Shown: positions 19,673-28,168, counted from the first letter of the stretch. The stretch is DNA of 64,000 bases from Sphingobacteriia bacterium 24-36-13 (GCA_002281875.1 NCHN01000007.1:25198-89197), one strand, 5' to 3'. Made by a program: numbers and translations. The notes: generated by a model from the letters alone, not told the origin.

Positions 19673-21247
19673 TTATTGTAACGAAATGGCTTTAGAAGTT
19701 AAGCCAATTGCAGGCGATCCGGTTTCAACAGTGATGCTTCCAGTTCCTTTCACAATCCAACTGAATTGTTGCATGGTATGGGGTTCCATATTGTTGATTA
19801 GCGTTAATTTTTGGCCCCCAATCAATTGTTGTTTATCGGTTAATTGTAATGCCACTTTCAATCTTTTCACAAAATAATTTCGGTCTGCAAATTTGCTATG
19901 TGTTGGTAGCATCCCTGTGTTGGCTACATCAATTGTGATTTTGGTTAAGCCATTACTCAATTTTTTGGTTTCTACTTTTTGAACAACTACTTGAGGTTTT
20001 AAATAAGTTAATTTGGTTAGAAAGTCGGTATGCTTTTGAGCAATTTCATTTACCATTTTGTAAGGAGGGTTCATCATTACGAAGGGATCAATGCCTCCCA
20101 CTTGCACCACCTGACCAGGATAGTCGGGGTGTTGCACCGTTTTCCATTCATTAAAATGATTCAATCCTTGTTGCGCACTCCATCTTAAATAATTAGCTGT
20201 AGCATCTTCTACAGTAAACGCTTTTTCCTTTTTTGCAGTATCTGGTTTGGCTTTAGGAACCCACCATCCTTGTGTACTGAAACTAAAACGACCATAGTGT
20301 TGGTAAGCCCAACTCATAAAATCTCCACCATCAGCACTTGGCTTGGGCGCATCTTTTATTCCCAATGTTTTATTATATAATTCACTAACAACTGTTGTTA
20401 CTTTGTCATCATTTGCACTCAAATTATTTAAGCTACTAAAACTAACCACCGCATACACATTAAAAGCATCGTATAAAAAATCTAGGATAGCCCTCGTCTC
20501 AATTTCACTTGCTGGGAATTCCCCTGCACCAGCTGCAAAAGTTTTGTGCTTATAAGTTAAGTTCTTGTTGAAATGAATTCCTCCAACACCATCTTCATTA
20601 AATTGTCCATCGTTATCGTTGTCTATTCCTTCTGATAACAATAAAAATTTCCCCTTTTCTCCTTTGCTAATATCTGCTTTAATTAGAACTCTTGCATCGT
20701 CTGGATGTAGTTTATAGATTCCAACAGGACTTTCTATACGCATCATGGTGATTTTTCCGTTTCCGTCTAAATCATCAAAAGCATCTTCATTGGTTTTGCC
20801 ATCTCTGTCATCATCTGTATTATTGGCATTGCCCATACGTTCAAAGGGAAGTTTACTAAAATAAGTTTCCATGGCATCGGGGCTCATATTTGGGAACAAA
20901 TAATAAGTATTTTCATTTAATAGTTTTTGTACACTGTCTTTGTCAATTTGCTTTAATAATTTTTCTGCAAATTGAATAACTAACTCGGTGCCTAGTAAAT
21001 GAGCGCCCTCTACTCCCCCAACTACTGCAATAGCTGGTTTGGTTTCAGTTTTACCACTGCCCAATGTCATCACCCAAATATCTTTTCCGCCTATTGTTTT
21101 GGCTAAAGATTGAAGGGAAGCCCATTTTGGGTTGTTCTTAACCAACTGTGTAAGTCGGTTTTGTTGCTCTTGTAGTGTAGGATACTGTTGTGCTTTAATT
21201 TGCCCAATTAGGGGCAAGAAACAAGCCATCAGGAAAAGTTTTTTCAT
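19673..21247 (-). CDS. M14 peptidase paralogue lacking all catalytic residues
   Basis: Exported protein of 524 residues (ATG at 21247; the longer frame starts with TTG) that aligns along its length with the downstream M14 enzyme, including the acidic loops DDDRDG, DLDGNG and DNDNDG and a beta-rich C-terminus. The zinc-site HSNE has become E80-G-A-H83, the third His ligand has become S271, and the catalytic Glu has become Q326. It cannot bind zinc in the usual way, so I infer a pseudoenzyme. The open frame is full length with a normal signal peptide, so it is not a decaying pseudogene. Possible roles are binding partner, inhibitor or chaperone of the active enzyme, or peptide-binding protein. 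Confidence 0.88.
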   Translation of the reverse strand: MKKLFLMACFLPLIGQIKAQQYPTLQEQQNRLTQLVKNNPKWASLQSLAKTIGGKDIWVMTLGSGKTETKPAIAVVGGVEGAHLLGTELVIQFAEKLLKQIDKDSVQKLLNENTYYLFPNMSPDAMETYFSKLPFERMGNANNTDDDRDGKTNEDAFDDLDGNGKITMMRIESPVGIYKLHPDDARVLIKADISKGEKGKFLLLSEGIDNDNDGQFNEDGVGGIHFNKNLTYKHKTFAAGAGEFPASEIETRAILDFLYDAFNVYAVVSFSSLNNLSANDDKVTTVVSELYNKTLGIKDAPKPSADGGDFMSWAYQHYGRFSFSTQGWWVPKAKPDTAKKEKAFTVEDATANYLRWSAQQGLNHFNEWKTVQHPDYPGQVVQVGGIDPFVMMNPPYKMVNEIAQKHTDFLTKLTYLKPQVVVQKVETKKLSNGLTKITIDVANTGMLPTHSKFADRNYFVKRLKVALQLTDKQQLIGGQKLTLINNMEPHTMQQFSWIVKGTGSITVETGSPAIGLTSKAISLQ

Positions 21248-21340
21248 GTGCAAGCTTTAGGTCATAAATATAATTGAAATGACCGTTCAAAATTTACATA
21301 ATGGATAAATGGCTTGTACCTTCATTTCAAAATTGTGAAT

Positions 21341-22291
21341 ATGATTGATCCGGTAAAAGCAGAAATGTTTAGAAACAGGCTAGGTAAAGTGTTTAAGCAC
21401 AAGAGTAAATTAGCCCGTAGACAAAATATTTTATGCTACCGTATTTATGACCATGATTTGCCTGAATTTCCTTTCAGTATTGAGTTGTACGAAGATCAAC
21501 TATATATTGCAGAATATTTAAGAAGGCATGGGATGGAAGACGAAGTGCATGATGCTTGGATGGAAGAATGCAAAGGAATCATTGCAGAAATAGTTGGAAT
21601 ACCTATTGAGCGCATGAACTTTAAACTGCGCAAAAGAATGAGTCATAAAGACGAGCAGTACGAAAAAATAAGCACGGAAAAAGAATACAGCACTGTTTTA
21701 GAAGATGGGTTAAAATTTTTAGTAAACCTTACCGACTATTTAGATACAGGCTTGTTTTTAGATCATCGTATTACTCGTAAAATGGTCAGGAATACTTGTG
21801 TTAATAAAAGAGTATTAAATCTATTTTGTTATACTGGTTCTTTCTCTGTGTATGCTGCTGCCGGCGGGGCTTCTAGTGTTACATCAGTCGATTTGTCTAA
21901 AACCTATTTGGCTTGGGCTGAAGATAATATGACCATCAATTTATTTAAGGATAAAAAAGCCTATCAGTTTATACATGCCGATGTAAAGCAATACCTTAAA
22001 ACCTTGCAGCCGAACAGCTTTGATTTAGTTATAATGGATCCGCCCACGTTCAGCAATAGTAAACGAATGAAGGATATCTTAGATATCCAACGAGACCATG
22101 CAGAATTGATTAATGATGTATTGGCAGCATTAACTCTTGGTGGACAATTGTATTTCAGTACCAATTTTGTGCGATTTCAATTAGATGCAACTGCAATTCA
22201 TTCAACCCAAATTAAAGACATTACCAAAGCGACTACCCCATTTGATTTTGAAGGAAAATTAAAGCGGTGGTGTTATTTGATTAATAAGTAG
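21341..22291 (+). CDS. SAM-dependent RNA methyltransferase, RlmK/RlmI-like
   Basis: Class I methyltransferase of 316 residues resembling the C-terminal (RlmK) half of E. coli RlmKL, which makes 7-methylguanosine at position 2069 of 23S rRNA. Seen are DYLDTGLFLDHRITR (about 144-158), the SAM-binding motif LNLFCYTGSFSVYAAAGGA (about 168-186), the acidic SVDLSK motif and the catalytic-type DPPTFSNSKRM (about 234-244). The RlmL half and its THUMP domain are absent. ATG at 21341 is used; the upstream TTG start is unlikely. Its last 11 bases overlap the 3' end of the convergent coaE gene. The exact target base is inferred from homology only. Confidence 0.85.
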   Translation: MIDPVKAEMFRNRLGKVFKHKSKLARRQNILCYRIYDHDLPEFPFSIELYEDQLYIAEYLRRHGMEDEVHDAWMEECKGIIAEIVGIPIERMNFKLRKRMSHKDEQYEKISTEKEYSTVLEDGLKFLVNLTDYLDTGLFLDHRITRKMVRNTCVNKRVLNLFCYTGSFSVYAAAGGASSVTSVDLSKTYLAWAEDNMTINLFKDKKAYQFIHADVKQYLKTLQPNSFDLVIMDPPTFSNSKRMKDILDIQRDHAELINDVLAALTLGGQLYFSTNFVRFQLDATAIHSTQIKDITKATTPFDFEGKLKRWCYLINK

Positions 22292-22862
22292 CCCATTCAT
22301 TATGTAATTCCAATACTTGTGGTATTAATAATGATTGCTCATCGTTAATAATTACTTTATCGCAAAGTTTCATTTTAATAGTTTGACTGATTTGATGGTT
22401 CATTCTATTTAACACTTCTTCTCTGCTAATTTGATCTCTGTTCATTACACGCTGAAGACGTAAGGCATCGGGTGCATAAACACCTATGATAATATCCATG
22501 CCTTCAGCAGAACCCGATTCGAAAAACAATGCTGCTTCTTTTATAGTGTATGGTGCATTTTGCTGGGATGCCCATATTTTTCCTGCTTCAATGGTGGCCG
22601 GATGTACTATTGAATTTAGTACTTGTAGTTGAAATGGGTCTTTGAATACTATATTGGCAATATAGGGTCGGTTTAATCCTTGTAGATTGTATGATTCGGC
22701 TCCAAATGCATCCATTATTTGGGCTTTCACTTCTGCATTTTCATGCATAATTTTTTTCGCCAATGCATCGGCATCCAATACTGGTATACCAAGTGTACTG
22801 AATATTTGAGCAACTATGGATTTGCCACTTCCTATTCCTCCGGTGAGTCCTATACTGCGCAT
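22281..22862 (-). CDS. coaE: Dephospho-CoA kinase
   Basis: Last enzyme of coenzyme A synthesis, phosphorylating the 3'-hydroxyl of dephospho-CoA. The protein is 193 residues with the P-loop GGIGSGKS at 8-15 directly after the start, DADALAKKI (about 35-43) and VHPATIE (about 88-94) as in the family. The open frame extends 27 codons upstream, but homology begins at the ATG at 22862, so I take that. A strong hairpin with a T-tract stops right at this ATG. It ends overlapping the convergent methyltransferase gene by 11 bases and follows yajC on the same strand. Confidence 0.94.
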   Translation of the reverse strand: MRSIGLTGGIGSGKSIVAQIFSTLGIPVLDADALAKKIMHENAEVKAQIMDAFGAESYNLQGLNRPYIANIVFKDPFQLQVLNSIVHPATIEAGKIWASQQNAPYTIKEAALFFESGSAEGMDIIIGVYAPDALRLQRVMNRDQISREEVLNRMNHQISQTIKMKLCDKVIINDEQSLLIPQVLELHNEWATY

Positions 22863-22893
22863 AAAAAATCCTGCAAGTTTGAATCTTGCAGGA
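22863..22893 (-). terminator. Terminator-like hairpin abutting the coaE start codon
   Basis: Perfect 9-bp stem (22869-22877 with 22885-22893, TCCTGCAAG and its complement) with a 7-base loop. On the minus strand it is followed by six T residues that end exactly at the coaE ATG. It would end yajC transcripts, but the position also makes it part of any read-through coaE mRNA leader. Confidence 0.7.
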
Positions 22894-22944
22894 CATAAAA
22901 TTAAGGTATAATTGGTAGCTACTGGAAGTAGCCCAATATTCAAT

Positions 22945-23283
22945 TTATTTTTTCTCTTCAGGAGCTGGCTTGTTTATTGCAGCTGTCCATTCCATGCTCA
23001 ATGCAGATTTTTCAATCTTTAAATAACTTCCTGGAGTTACTTCTAACTGAAGCGTGCCGTCTTCATTTATTTTGTTTACCACACCGTGAATACCAGCAAT
23101 GGTAACGATTTTGTCTCCCTTTGATAAATTATCGATGAACTTCTTTTGTTCTTTTGCTTTTTTTGCTTGAGGTCTAATCATGAATAACCAGAATACCAAA
23201 ATAATGGCACCCATCATAATCAATTGTACAGTACCACCCTGCTTAGGGTCGGCAGCTAAAATAGTCAACGCGTTCAATAACAT
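22945..23283 (-). CDS. yajC: Preprotein translocase subunit YajC
   Basis: Small accessory protein of the SecDF-YajC complex that helps protein export. Of its 112 residues, a single membrane helix spans about 19-38 (VQLIMMGAIILVFWLFMIRP), followed by the conserved QAKKAKEQKKF and the beta-rich cytoplasmic part GDKIVTIAGIHGVV. Its partner SecDF is encoded 5 kb away on the plus strand. It lies between nusB and coaE, a gene order common in Bacteroidota. The YbbR-domain gene often found after yajC is not there. Confidence 0.95.
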   Translation of the reverse strand: MLLNALTILAADPKQGGTVQLIMMGAIILVFWLFMIRPQAKKAKEQKKFIDNLSKGDKIVTIAGIHGVVNKINEDGTLQLEVTPGSYLKIEKSALSMEWTAAINKPAPEEKK

Positions 23284-23320
23284 ATATTCTCTGTTTAAAT
23301 GATTTGCAAATTAAAAGGAA

Positions 23321-24241
23321 TTACTTGAAACTTACTTTCTGAATCTTTCCTTCAGCTACCAATTCTTTGTGAATATTATCTAAAATACCATTTACAAATT
23401 GTCCACTTTGAGCTGTACTATACTCTTTCGCTAAATCAATGTATTCATTAATAGTCACTTTGGTGGGAATAGTGTCAAAATACAATAATTCACATAAACC
23501 CATGCGCATCAATACCATGTCTAACTGAGCAATTCTCTCTGCATCCCAATTTTTCAATTTTGGCTTAATTAATTCTGCACAGTATTCTTTTTTATCAATG
23601 GCTGTTTTTAATAATGTTTTAGCAAACTCCCATTTATCAGGGCTCATGATTTCATTAAACTGAACCGATTTGGGCTTTTGAATATAAGTTAATACCAATT
23701 GCTCCATCATTTCTGCATCATCGTCCCAATTATTAAAATGCTCTTCTATATGAGAAATAAAATTTTCATTAGGTAGCATTAACTCGCTGAATATCAATCT
23801 TATAATTTCTCTCTCTTTGCCTTTGTCCCTGCTGTCTTCTGTTATATAAATTTGATAGGTAGGGCTTTCAGATAAAGCTTTATACACTTTACTAACCAGC
23901 TCTTTATCTACCAATTTTTCAGGATGGTCTTTCTCTAAACATTGCTGGTATCCCTTGTTTTCAAGTAGATTCCAAATAAAATCATTGCCTGCAATTTTGA
24001 TATTTACATTGAGGTCTGCTGTGCTTGGAAGGTTTTTTGAAGCCCTTTTTTGTGCACTGGTTTCAGCATAACGGGCTACTTCTGCTATAAAATAAATCAG
24101 GTAAACAAAAAGTTCCCTGCTTTTATCCATTTGTTTTTCTAAAGTTTGAACGGGATGCTGAAACGTATTAGTGGAATCCGCGGCTTCAATCATATATAGC
24201 AACTGCATTACTTTTACGCGGATATTTCTTCTACTGATCAT
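23321..24241 (-). CDS. nusB: Transcription antitermination factor NusB, long form
   Basis: RNA-binding antitermination factor that works with NusE/S10 on rRNA operons. The protein is 306 residues, about twice the length of E. coli NusB (139). It begins with MISRRNIRVKVMQLLY, the family start. The C-terminal part (about 215-300) holds the NusB core features ELLYFDTIPTKVTINEYIDLAKEYS and the final FVNGILDNI. The middle (about 45-210) is a helical insertion usual for Bacteroidota NusB proteins and of unknown role. It heads the nusB-yajC-coaE group and diverges from groES over 254 bases. Confidence 0.93.
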   Translation of the reverse strand: MISRRNIRVKVMQLLYMIEAADSTNTFQHPVQTLEKQMDKSRELFVYLIYFIAEVARYAETSAQKRASKNLPSTADLNVNIKIAGNDFIWNLLENKGYQQCLEKDHPEKLVDKELVSKVYKALSESPTYQIYITEDSRDKGKEREIIRLIFSELMLPNENFISHIEEHFNNWDDDAEMMEQLVLTYIQKPKSVQFNEIMSPDKWEFAKTLLKTAIDKKEYCAELIKPKLKNWDAERIAQLDMVLMRMGLCELLYFDTIPTKVTINEYIDLAKEYSTAQSGQFVNGILDNIHKELVAEGKIQKVSFK

Positions 24242-24436
24242 TAAACAAGAACTTTTTTTGAGCAGCGCGAAGGTAGGGATTTATCGTTTATTTTGGTTTG
24301 ATAATTGTAGTTTCTGGTGAAATTTTGGCACTCTTGGTGGAAGGCCTCCGTTTGTTAGCATTAGAATTCTGTCAACAACAGCGTTTTCGCTCCCCATTTA
24401 TTGCAAGTAACTGAAAAATTGGCTGAAATGACGCTC

Positions 24437-24452
24437 TGGCATAATTATCGCA
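24437..24452 (+). promoter_or_regulatory. Candidate sigma-54-type promoter of groES-groEL
   Basis: TGGCATAATTATCGCA carries GG and GC dinucleotides exactly 12 bases apart (24438-24439 and 24450-24451), the sigma-54 -24/-12 arrangement (TGGCAC-N5-TTGCA, three mismatches). Transcription would start near 24463, 33 bases before groES. TAAATTTT at 24462-24469 is a competing weak primary-sigma -7 box. No CIRCE inverted repeat was seen in the 254-base nusB-groES spacer, and nothing else in it stood out. Confidence 0.35.
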
Positions 24453-24495
24453 ATCACTCTGTAAATTTTAAACAACTAACCAAAATCAATAACGT

Positions 24496-24777
24496 ATGGC
24501 TAAGAAAATCAACGTTACTCCTCTGCACGACAGAGTTCTTGTAAAGCCTGCTGCTGCTGAAGAAAAAACAGCCGGTGGAATCATTATCCCTGATACTGCA
24601 AAAGAAAAGCCACAACGTGGTGTAATTGTTGCTGCCGGAAAAGGTAAAACAGATGAGCCAATGACCGTAAAAGTAGGTGACACTGTATTGTATGGCAAGT
24701 ACGCTGGTACTGAAGTTCAAATTGAAGGACAAGACTTATTGATCATGAGAGAAAGTGATCTTTTGGCAATTCTTTAA
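24496..24777 (+). CDS. groES: Co-chaperonin GroES
   Basis: Ten-kilodalton lid of the GroEL chaperonin, 93 residues, cytoplasmic heptamer. It starts with [14 protein letters not shown], has the mobile loop around [21 protein letters not shown] (about 17-37), the conserved [28 protein letters not shown]-terminus, and no extension. The ATG at 24496 is unambiguous. GroEL follows after 34 bases on the same strand, forming the usual groESL operon. Confidence 0.98.
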   Translation: MAKKINVTPLHDRVLVKPAAAEEKTAGGIIIPDTAKEKPQRGVIVAAGKGKTDEPMTVKVGDTVLYGKYAGTEVQIEGQDLLIMRESDLLAIL

Positions 24778-24811
24778 TTATTATCATTTCTAAAATTGTA
24801 AAACTACAAAT

Positions 24812-26446
24812 ATGGCTAAGCAAATTTTCTTTGATATTGAAGCTAGAAATAAAATGAAGAAAGGCGTTGACACCCTTGCCAACGCTGTTAAAGTAACCTT
24901 AGGACCAAAGGGTCGTAATGTGGTTATTGAGAAAAAATTTGGTGCACCTTCTGTAACCAAAGATGGTGTTTCTGTTGCAAAAGAAATTGAATTAGAAGAT
25001 GCAATTGAAAACATGGGTGCTCAAATGGTGAAAGAAGTAGCTTCTAAAACTGCTGATATTGCGGGTGATGGAACTACAACTGCAACTGTATTGGCTCAGG
25101 CAATCATCAGCGAAGGATTAAAGAACGTAGCTGCTGGTGCTAATCCAATGGATTTAAAGCGTGGTATTGATAAAGCGGTTGCTAAAGTGGTTGATAGCTT
25201 AAGAGCACAATCTCAAGCTGTTGGAAATGATTCTAAAAAAATTGAGCAAGTAGCTACTATTTCTGCAAACAGCGATAGCGAAATTGGCAAGTTGATTGCA
25301 ACTGCAATGGCTAAAGTTGGAAAAGAAGGTGTTATCACCGTTGAAGAAGCTAAAGGAACTGATACTACTGTTGATGTTGTAGAAGGTATGCAATTCGATC
25401 GTGGTTATATCTCTCCTTATTTTGTAACCAATAGCGAAAAAATGGAAGCTGAAATGCAGAATCCATACATCTTGATCTACGATAAGAAGATCAGCGCTAT
25501 GAAAGATATTTTACATATCCTAGAGAAAGTTGCTCAAACCGGACGCCCTTTGGTAATTATTGCTGAAGATTTAGAAGGAGAAGCATTGGCTACTTTAGTA
25601 GTGAATAAATTGCGTGGTACCATTAAAGTTGCTGCTGTTAAAGCACCAGGTTTTGGAGATCGCAGAAAAGAAATGCTTACAGATATTGCTATCCTAACTG
25701 CAGGTATTGTAATTAGTGAAGAGCAAGGGTTTAAATTAGAAAATGCTGACCTTACATATTTAGGACAAGCTGCTTCTATCACCATTGACAAGGATAATAC
25801 TATTGTTGTGGGTGGTAAAGGTAAAAAAGCAGATATCACTGCTAGAGTTAACCAAATTAAGGCTCAGGTAGAGAATACCACTTCAGATTACGATCGCGAA
25901 AAATTACAAGAGCGTTTAGCTAAATTAAGCGGTGGTGTAGCGGTACTTTATGTAGGTGCTGCAACTGAAGTTGAAATGAAAGAAAAGAAAGACCGTGTAG
26001 ACGATGCTTTACACGCTACAAGAGCTGCTGTTGAAGAAGGTATTGTACCAGGTGGTGGTGTTGCCTACATTCGCGCAGTTGAAAGCTTAGAGAAGTTAAA
26101 AGGCGCTAATGAAGACGAATTGACTGGTATTCAGATTGTTAAAAGAGCAATTGAAGAGCCATTGCGTCAAATTGTAATCAATAGTGGAATTGAAGGTTCT
26201 ATTGTGGTTCAGAAAATTAAAGAAGGCAAGGGTGACTTTGGATTCAACGCTCGTACAGAAGTTTACGAGAACTTGTTTAAAGCAGGTGTAATTGATCCAA
26301 CCAAAGTAACTCGTGTTGCTTTAGAAAATGCTGCTTCAATTGCTGCTATGTTGTTAACAACGGAATGTGTAATTGCAGATAAGCCAAAACCTGAAGCTCC
26401 TCATGCGCACGGTGGTGCTCCTGATATGGGCGGAATGGGTTATTAA
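24812..26446 (+). CDS. groEL: Chaperonin GroEL
   Basis: Sixty-kilodalton chaperonin, 544 residues, forming the double-ring ATP-driven folding chamber with GroES. Visible are the nucleotide-site [12 protein letters not shown] (about 85-96), the [15 protein letters not shown] start, the apical-domain [10 protein letters not shown] and the C-terminal MGGMGY, a short version of the GGM repeat tail. Length is normal. A single groEL is seen here. A strong terminator follows 25 bases after the stop, closing the groESL operon. Confidence 0.98.
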   Translation: MAKQIFFDIEARNKMKKGVDTLANAVKVTLGPKGRNVVIEKKFGAPSVTKDGVSVAKEIELEDAIENMGAQMVKEVASKTADIAGDGTTTATVLAQAIISEGLKNVAAGANPMDLKRGIDKAVAKVVDSLRAQSQAVGNDSKKIEQVATISANSDSEIGKLIATAMAKVGKEGVITVEEAKGTDTTVDVVEGMQFDRGYISPYFVTNSEKMEAEMQNPYILIYDKKISAMKDILHILEKVAQTGRPLVIIAEDLEGEALATLVVNKLRGTIKVAAVKAPGFGDRRKEMLTDIAILTAGIVISEEQGFKLENADLTYLGQAASITIDKDNTIVVGGKGKKADITARVNQIKAQVENTTSDYDREKLQERLAKLSGGVAVLYVGAATEVEMKEKKDRVDDALHATRAAVEEGIVPGGGVAYIRAVESLEKLKGANEDELTGIQIVKRAIEEPLRQIVINSGIEGSIVVQKIKEGKGDFGFNARTEVYENLFKAGVIDPTKVTRVALENAASIAAMLLTTECVIADKPKPEAPHAHGGAPDMGGMGY

Positions 26447-26471
26447 TACTATTTCAATCAATAGTTATACA

Positions 26472-26501
26472 GCCTCACCTGATTTCAGGTGGGGCTTTTT
26501 T
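26472..26501 (+). terminator. Intrinsic terminator of groESL
   Basis: Stem of 10 bp including one G-T pair (26472-26481 with 26486-26495, GCCTCACCTG type), a 4-base loop and a run of six T residues. Lies between convergent groEL and the YhhN-family gene. The T-run is only on the groEL side. Confidence 0.88.
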
Positions 26502-26511
26502 ATAAAACTAT

Positions 26512-27210
26512 TTAAACAGTAGGTTTAGTCAATAAATAGTTTTTAAATCCCTTAGCCAAAAGGAACTGAGCAAATCCATAAGTAAGCATCACTATTACAC
26601 CTAAGAAAACGTTTTTGTAAGCAAATATATTCAAAGACAAAACGGAATCAGATAACACAAATAATGCTGCTCCTGGTACAAAATAATTAATACCAAATTG
26701 TTTAGTTCCAGCATTACATGAAATCAATATGGAGCTAGAAAACATGGTTGCAATTACAATCATATATACTAGTACCGGCAAAAATAAATCTCCCAATTTG
26801 GGTGCTAAATGATTTAAAATGATGGCTCCCATAACGAGCACTACAATCCCTCCCATAATCGGTAAAAATGCATTACTGATTTTAAAGGGTTGTATATTTA
26901 TAAATAATATAATGTAACAAAAATGAGCCAATATAAAACAGAGCATGCCTCCTATAAAAAACAGGTTTCCAGTATACAATAAAAATATATCACCTCCCCA
27001 AGATGCCAAGAAAGCCAATGCCACCAATCGGGTAGATAGTTTCAATTTTATTGTAGATGGCGCTAATGCTTCAGCTAAATACAAAAGCAATAATGGCATT
27101 AAAAGAATTTTTGTAATACATGCCATTTCTAGCTGTTCTGACCAAAGTAAAAAACAATGTACTAGTAATACCACCACATAAATTGGTGCAATCAATTTTC
27201 TTAGATTCAT
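26512..27210 (-). CDS. YhhN/TMEM86-family membrane protein (lysoplasmalogenase-like)
   Basis: Multi-pass inner-membrane protein of 232 residues with about eight hydrophobic helices. Motifs typical of the YhhN family are KILLMPLLLLYL (about 34-45), the ASWGGDIFLL segment (about 69-78), FIGGMLCFILAHFCYI (about 85-100), GAALFVLSDSVLSL (about 183-196) and the YGFAQFLLAKG ending. Characterised members hydrolyse the vinyl-ether bond of lysoplasmalogens, but whether this bacterium makes plasmalogens is unknown, so activity is inferred from the fold only. It converges on groEL. Confidence 0.8.
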   Translation of the reverse strand: MNLRKLIAPIYVVVLLVHCFLLWSEQLEMACITKILLMPLLLLYLAEALAPSTIKLKLSTRLVALAFLASWGGDIFLLYTGNLFFIGGMLCFILAHFCYIILFINIQPFKISNAFLPIMGGIVVLVMGAIILNHLAPKLGDLFLPVLVYMIVIATMFSSSILISCNAGTKQFGINYFVPGAALFVLSDSVLSLNIFAYKNVFLGVIVMLTYGFAQFLLAKGFKNYLLTKPTV

Positions 27211-27280
27211 AATGGAATAATTAATACAATGGGTTGGAGTAATCTACGATTTTTAGCTTAAACTGACCTAATTTCGCATC

Positions 27281-27628
27281 ATGCAAATGGACGACGAAGC
27301 ATTTTTTGCCTTCTGGGAACTGAATAGTGAAAAAGAAAAAAGTAGCCGAAAAGCTTTTATGTTAGGCCTTTCTTCAGGTTTTGCCATTGGGGTTGTTGTG
27401 CTTGCCTTTATTTTATCTGGTTGGTATAAACGTGCCACTATGGAAGCCAACAGCAAAATGAGTGCATTTGTACTTTTCATGGCCATTTTAGGCATTTCTA
27501 TATTCTTTGCATTCATGTATCGTAGGTTTAAATGGGAAATGAACGACCAACGATTTCAAGAAATTTTAGCTAAAAAACAAAAATTAAATACCAATGATGC
27601 AGCCATAAATAAAGGTTCTGCGTCTTAA
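27281..27628 (+). CDS. Small two-helix membrane protein, unknown
   Basis: One hundred fifteen residues. A short acidic N-terminus (MDDEAFFAFWELNSEKEK) precedes two hydrophobic helices, about 26-46 and 63-80, then a basic cytoplasmic tail (YRRFKWEMNDQRFQEILAKKQK). ATG at 27281 is used; a second ATG at 27287 is possible. I do not recognise a family with certainty. It is followed 14 bases later by the FKBP lipoprotein gene, so the two may share a transcript. Confidence 0.65.
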   Translation: MQMDDEAFFAFWELNSEKEKSSRKAFMLGLSSGFAIGVVVLAFILSGWYKRATMEANSKMSAFVLFMAILGISIFFAFMYRRFKWEMNDQRFQEILAKKQKLNTNDAAINKGSAS

Positions 27629-27642
27629 AAAGAAAACTGAGA

Positions 27643-28101
27643 ATGAAAAAATCACTGATTGCTTTGGGTTTATTGATCACTTTTGCTGTTTTATCATGCG
27701 GAAAAACCCAGGATACTGGCTGTACCCCTGTTGCGGTAGCTGCTGAAAAAGATGCCATGGTTAAATTTTGCACAGATAATAGCATTACTTATTCAGAACA
27801 TCCAAGTGGTTTATTGTACCAAATTATCAATCCAGGTACCGGAGCTGCTTTAGACGCTACCTCTACTGTTTCTGCCATTTATACGGGTAAATTCCTTACT
27901 GGGGTTACATTTGAAGCCAATGCTACTCCTGCTACTTTTGGGCTTAATCAAGTAATAGAAGGTTGGAAAATTGGCATTCCTTTGGTTAAAAGAGGTGGTC
28001 GAATCCGCTTAATTATTCCTTCTGCTTTGGCATATTCATGTGTTGGTAGAGGCTCTATTCCACCCAACACCCCTCTTTACTTTGATGTTACTGTGAATTA
28101 A
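27643..28101 (+). CDS. FKBP-type peptidyl-prolyl isomerase lipoprotein
   Basis: Proline isomerase attached to an envelope membrane, helping exported proteins fold. Type II signal peptide with lipobox AVLSC (C19) and 152 residues in total. The FKBP domain covers about 60-152: TVSAIYTGKFLTG, TFGLNQVIEGWKIGIPLVKRGGR, IIPSALAYSC and PLYFDVTV, all in canonical order. The Val-Ile active-site pair (QVIEGW) is kept. It differs from the usual family reading AYGxxG by SALAYSCVGRG. It lies between a small membrane protein gene and secDF. Confidence 0.9.
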   Translation: MKKSLIALGLLITFAVLSCGKTQDTGCTPVAVAAEKDAMVKFCTDNSITYSEHPSGLLYQIINPGTGAALDATSTVSAIYTGKFLTGVTFEANATPATFGLNQVIEGWKIGIPLVKRGGRIRLIIPSALAYSCVGRGSIPPNTPLYFDVTVN

Positions 28102-28114
28102 TCGCTCATTCCCC

Positions 28115-28122
28115 TATCTTTG
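28115..28122 (+). promoter_or_regulatory. Candidate -7 element of the secDF promoter
   Basis: TATCTTTG is an exact TAnnTTTG match in the 67-base spacer before secDF. No good -33 box is visible. A short leader hairpin (28126-28131 with 28137-28142) follows directly, so the mRNA would begin near this stem. Confidence 0.4.
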
Positions 28123-28168
28123 CCGTCCTGAAAAAATCAGGAATAAAACTTCGTAAACCGTTACTAAT

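Noticed and set aside
19673-21247. Functional carboxypeptidase for the upstream M14 copy
   Set aside because: All four catalytic positions are changed, so only the fold and not the activity can be claimed.
24242-24495. CIRCE operator in the nusB-groES spacer
   Set aside because: I searched by eye for the TTAGCACTC-N9-GAGTGCTAA pattern and found no match. 'TTAGCATTAG' near 24355 has no paired arm.
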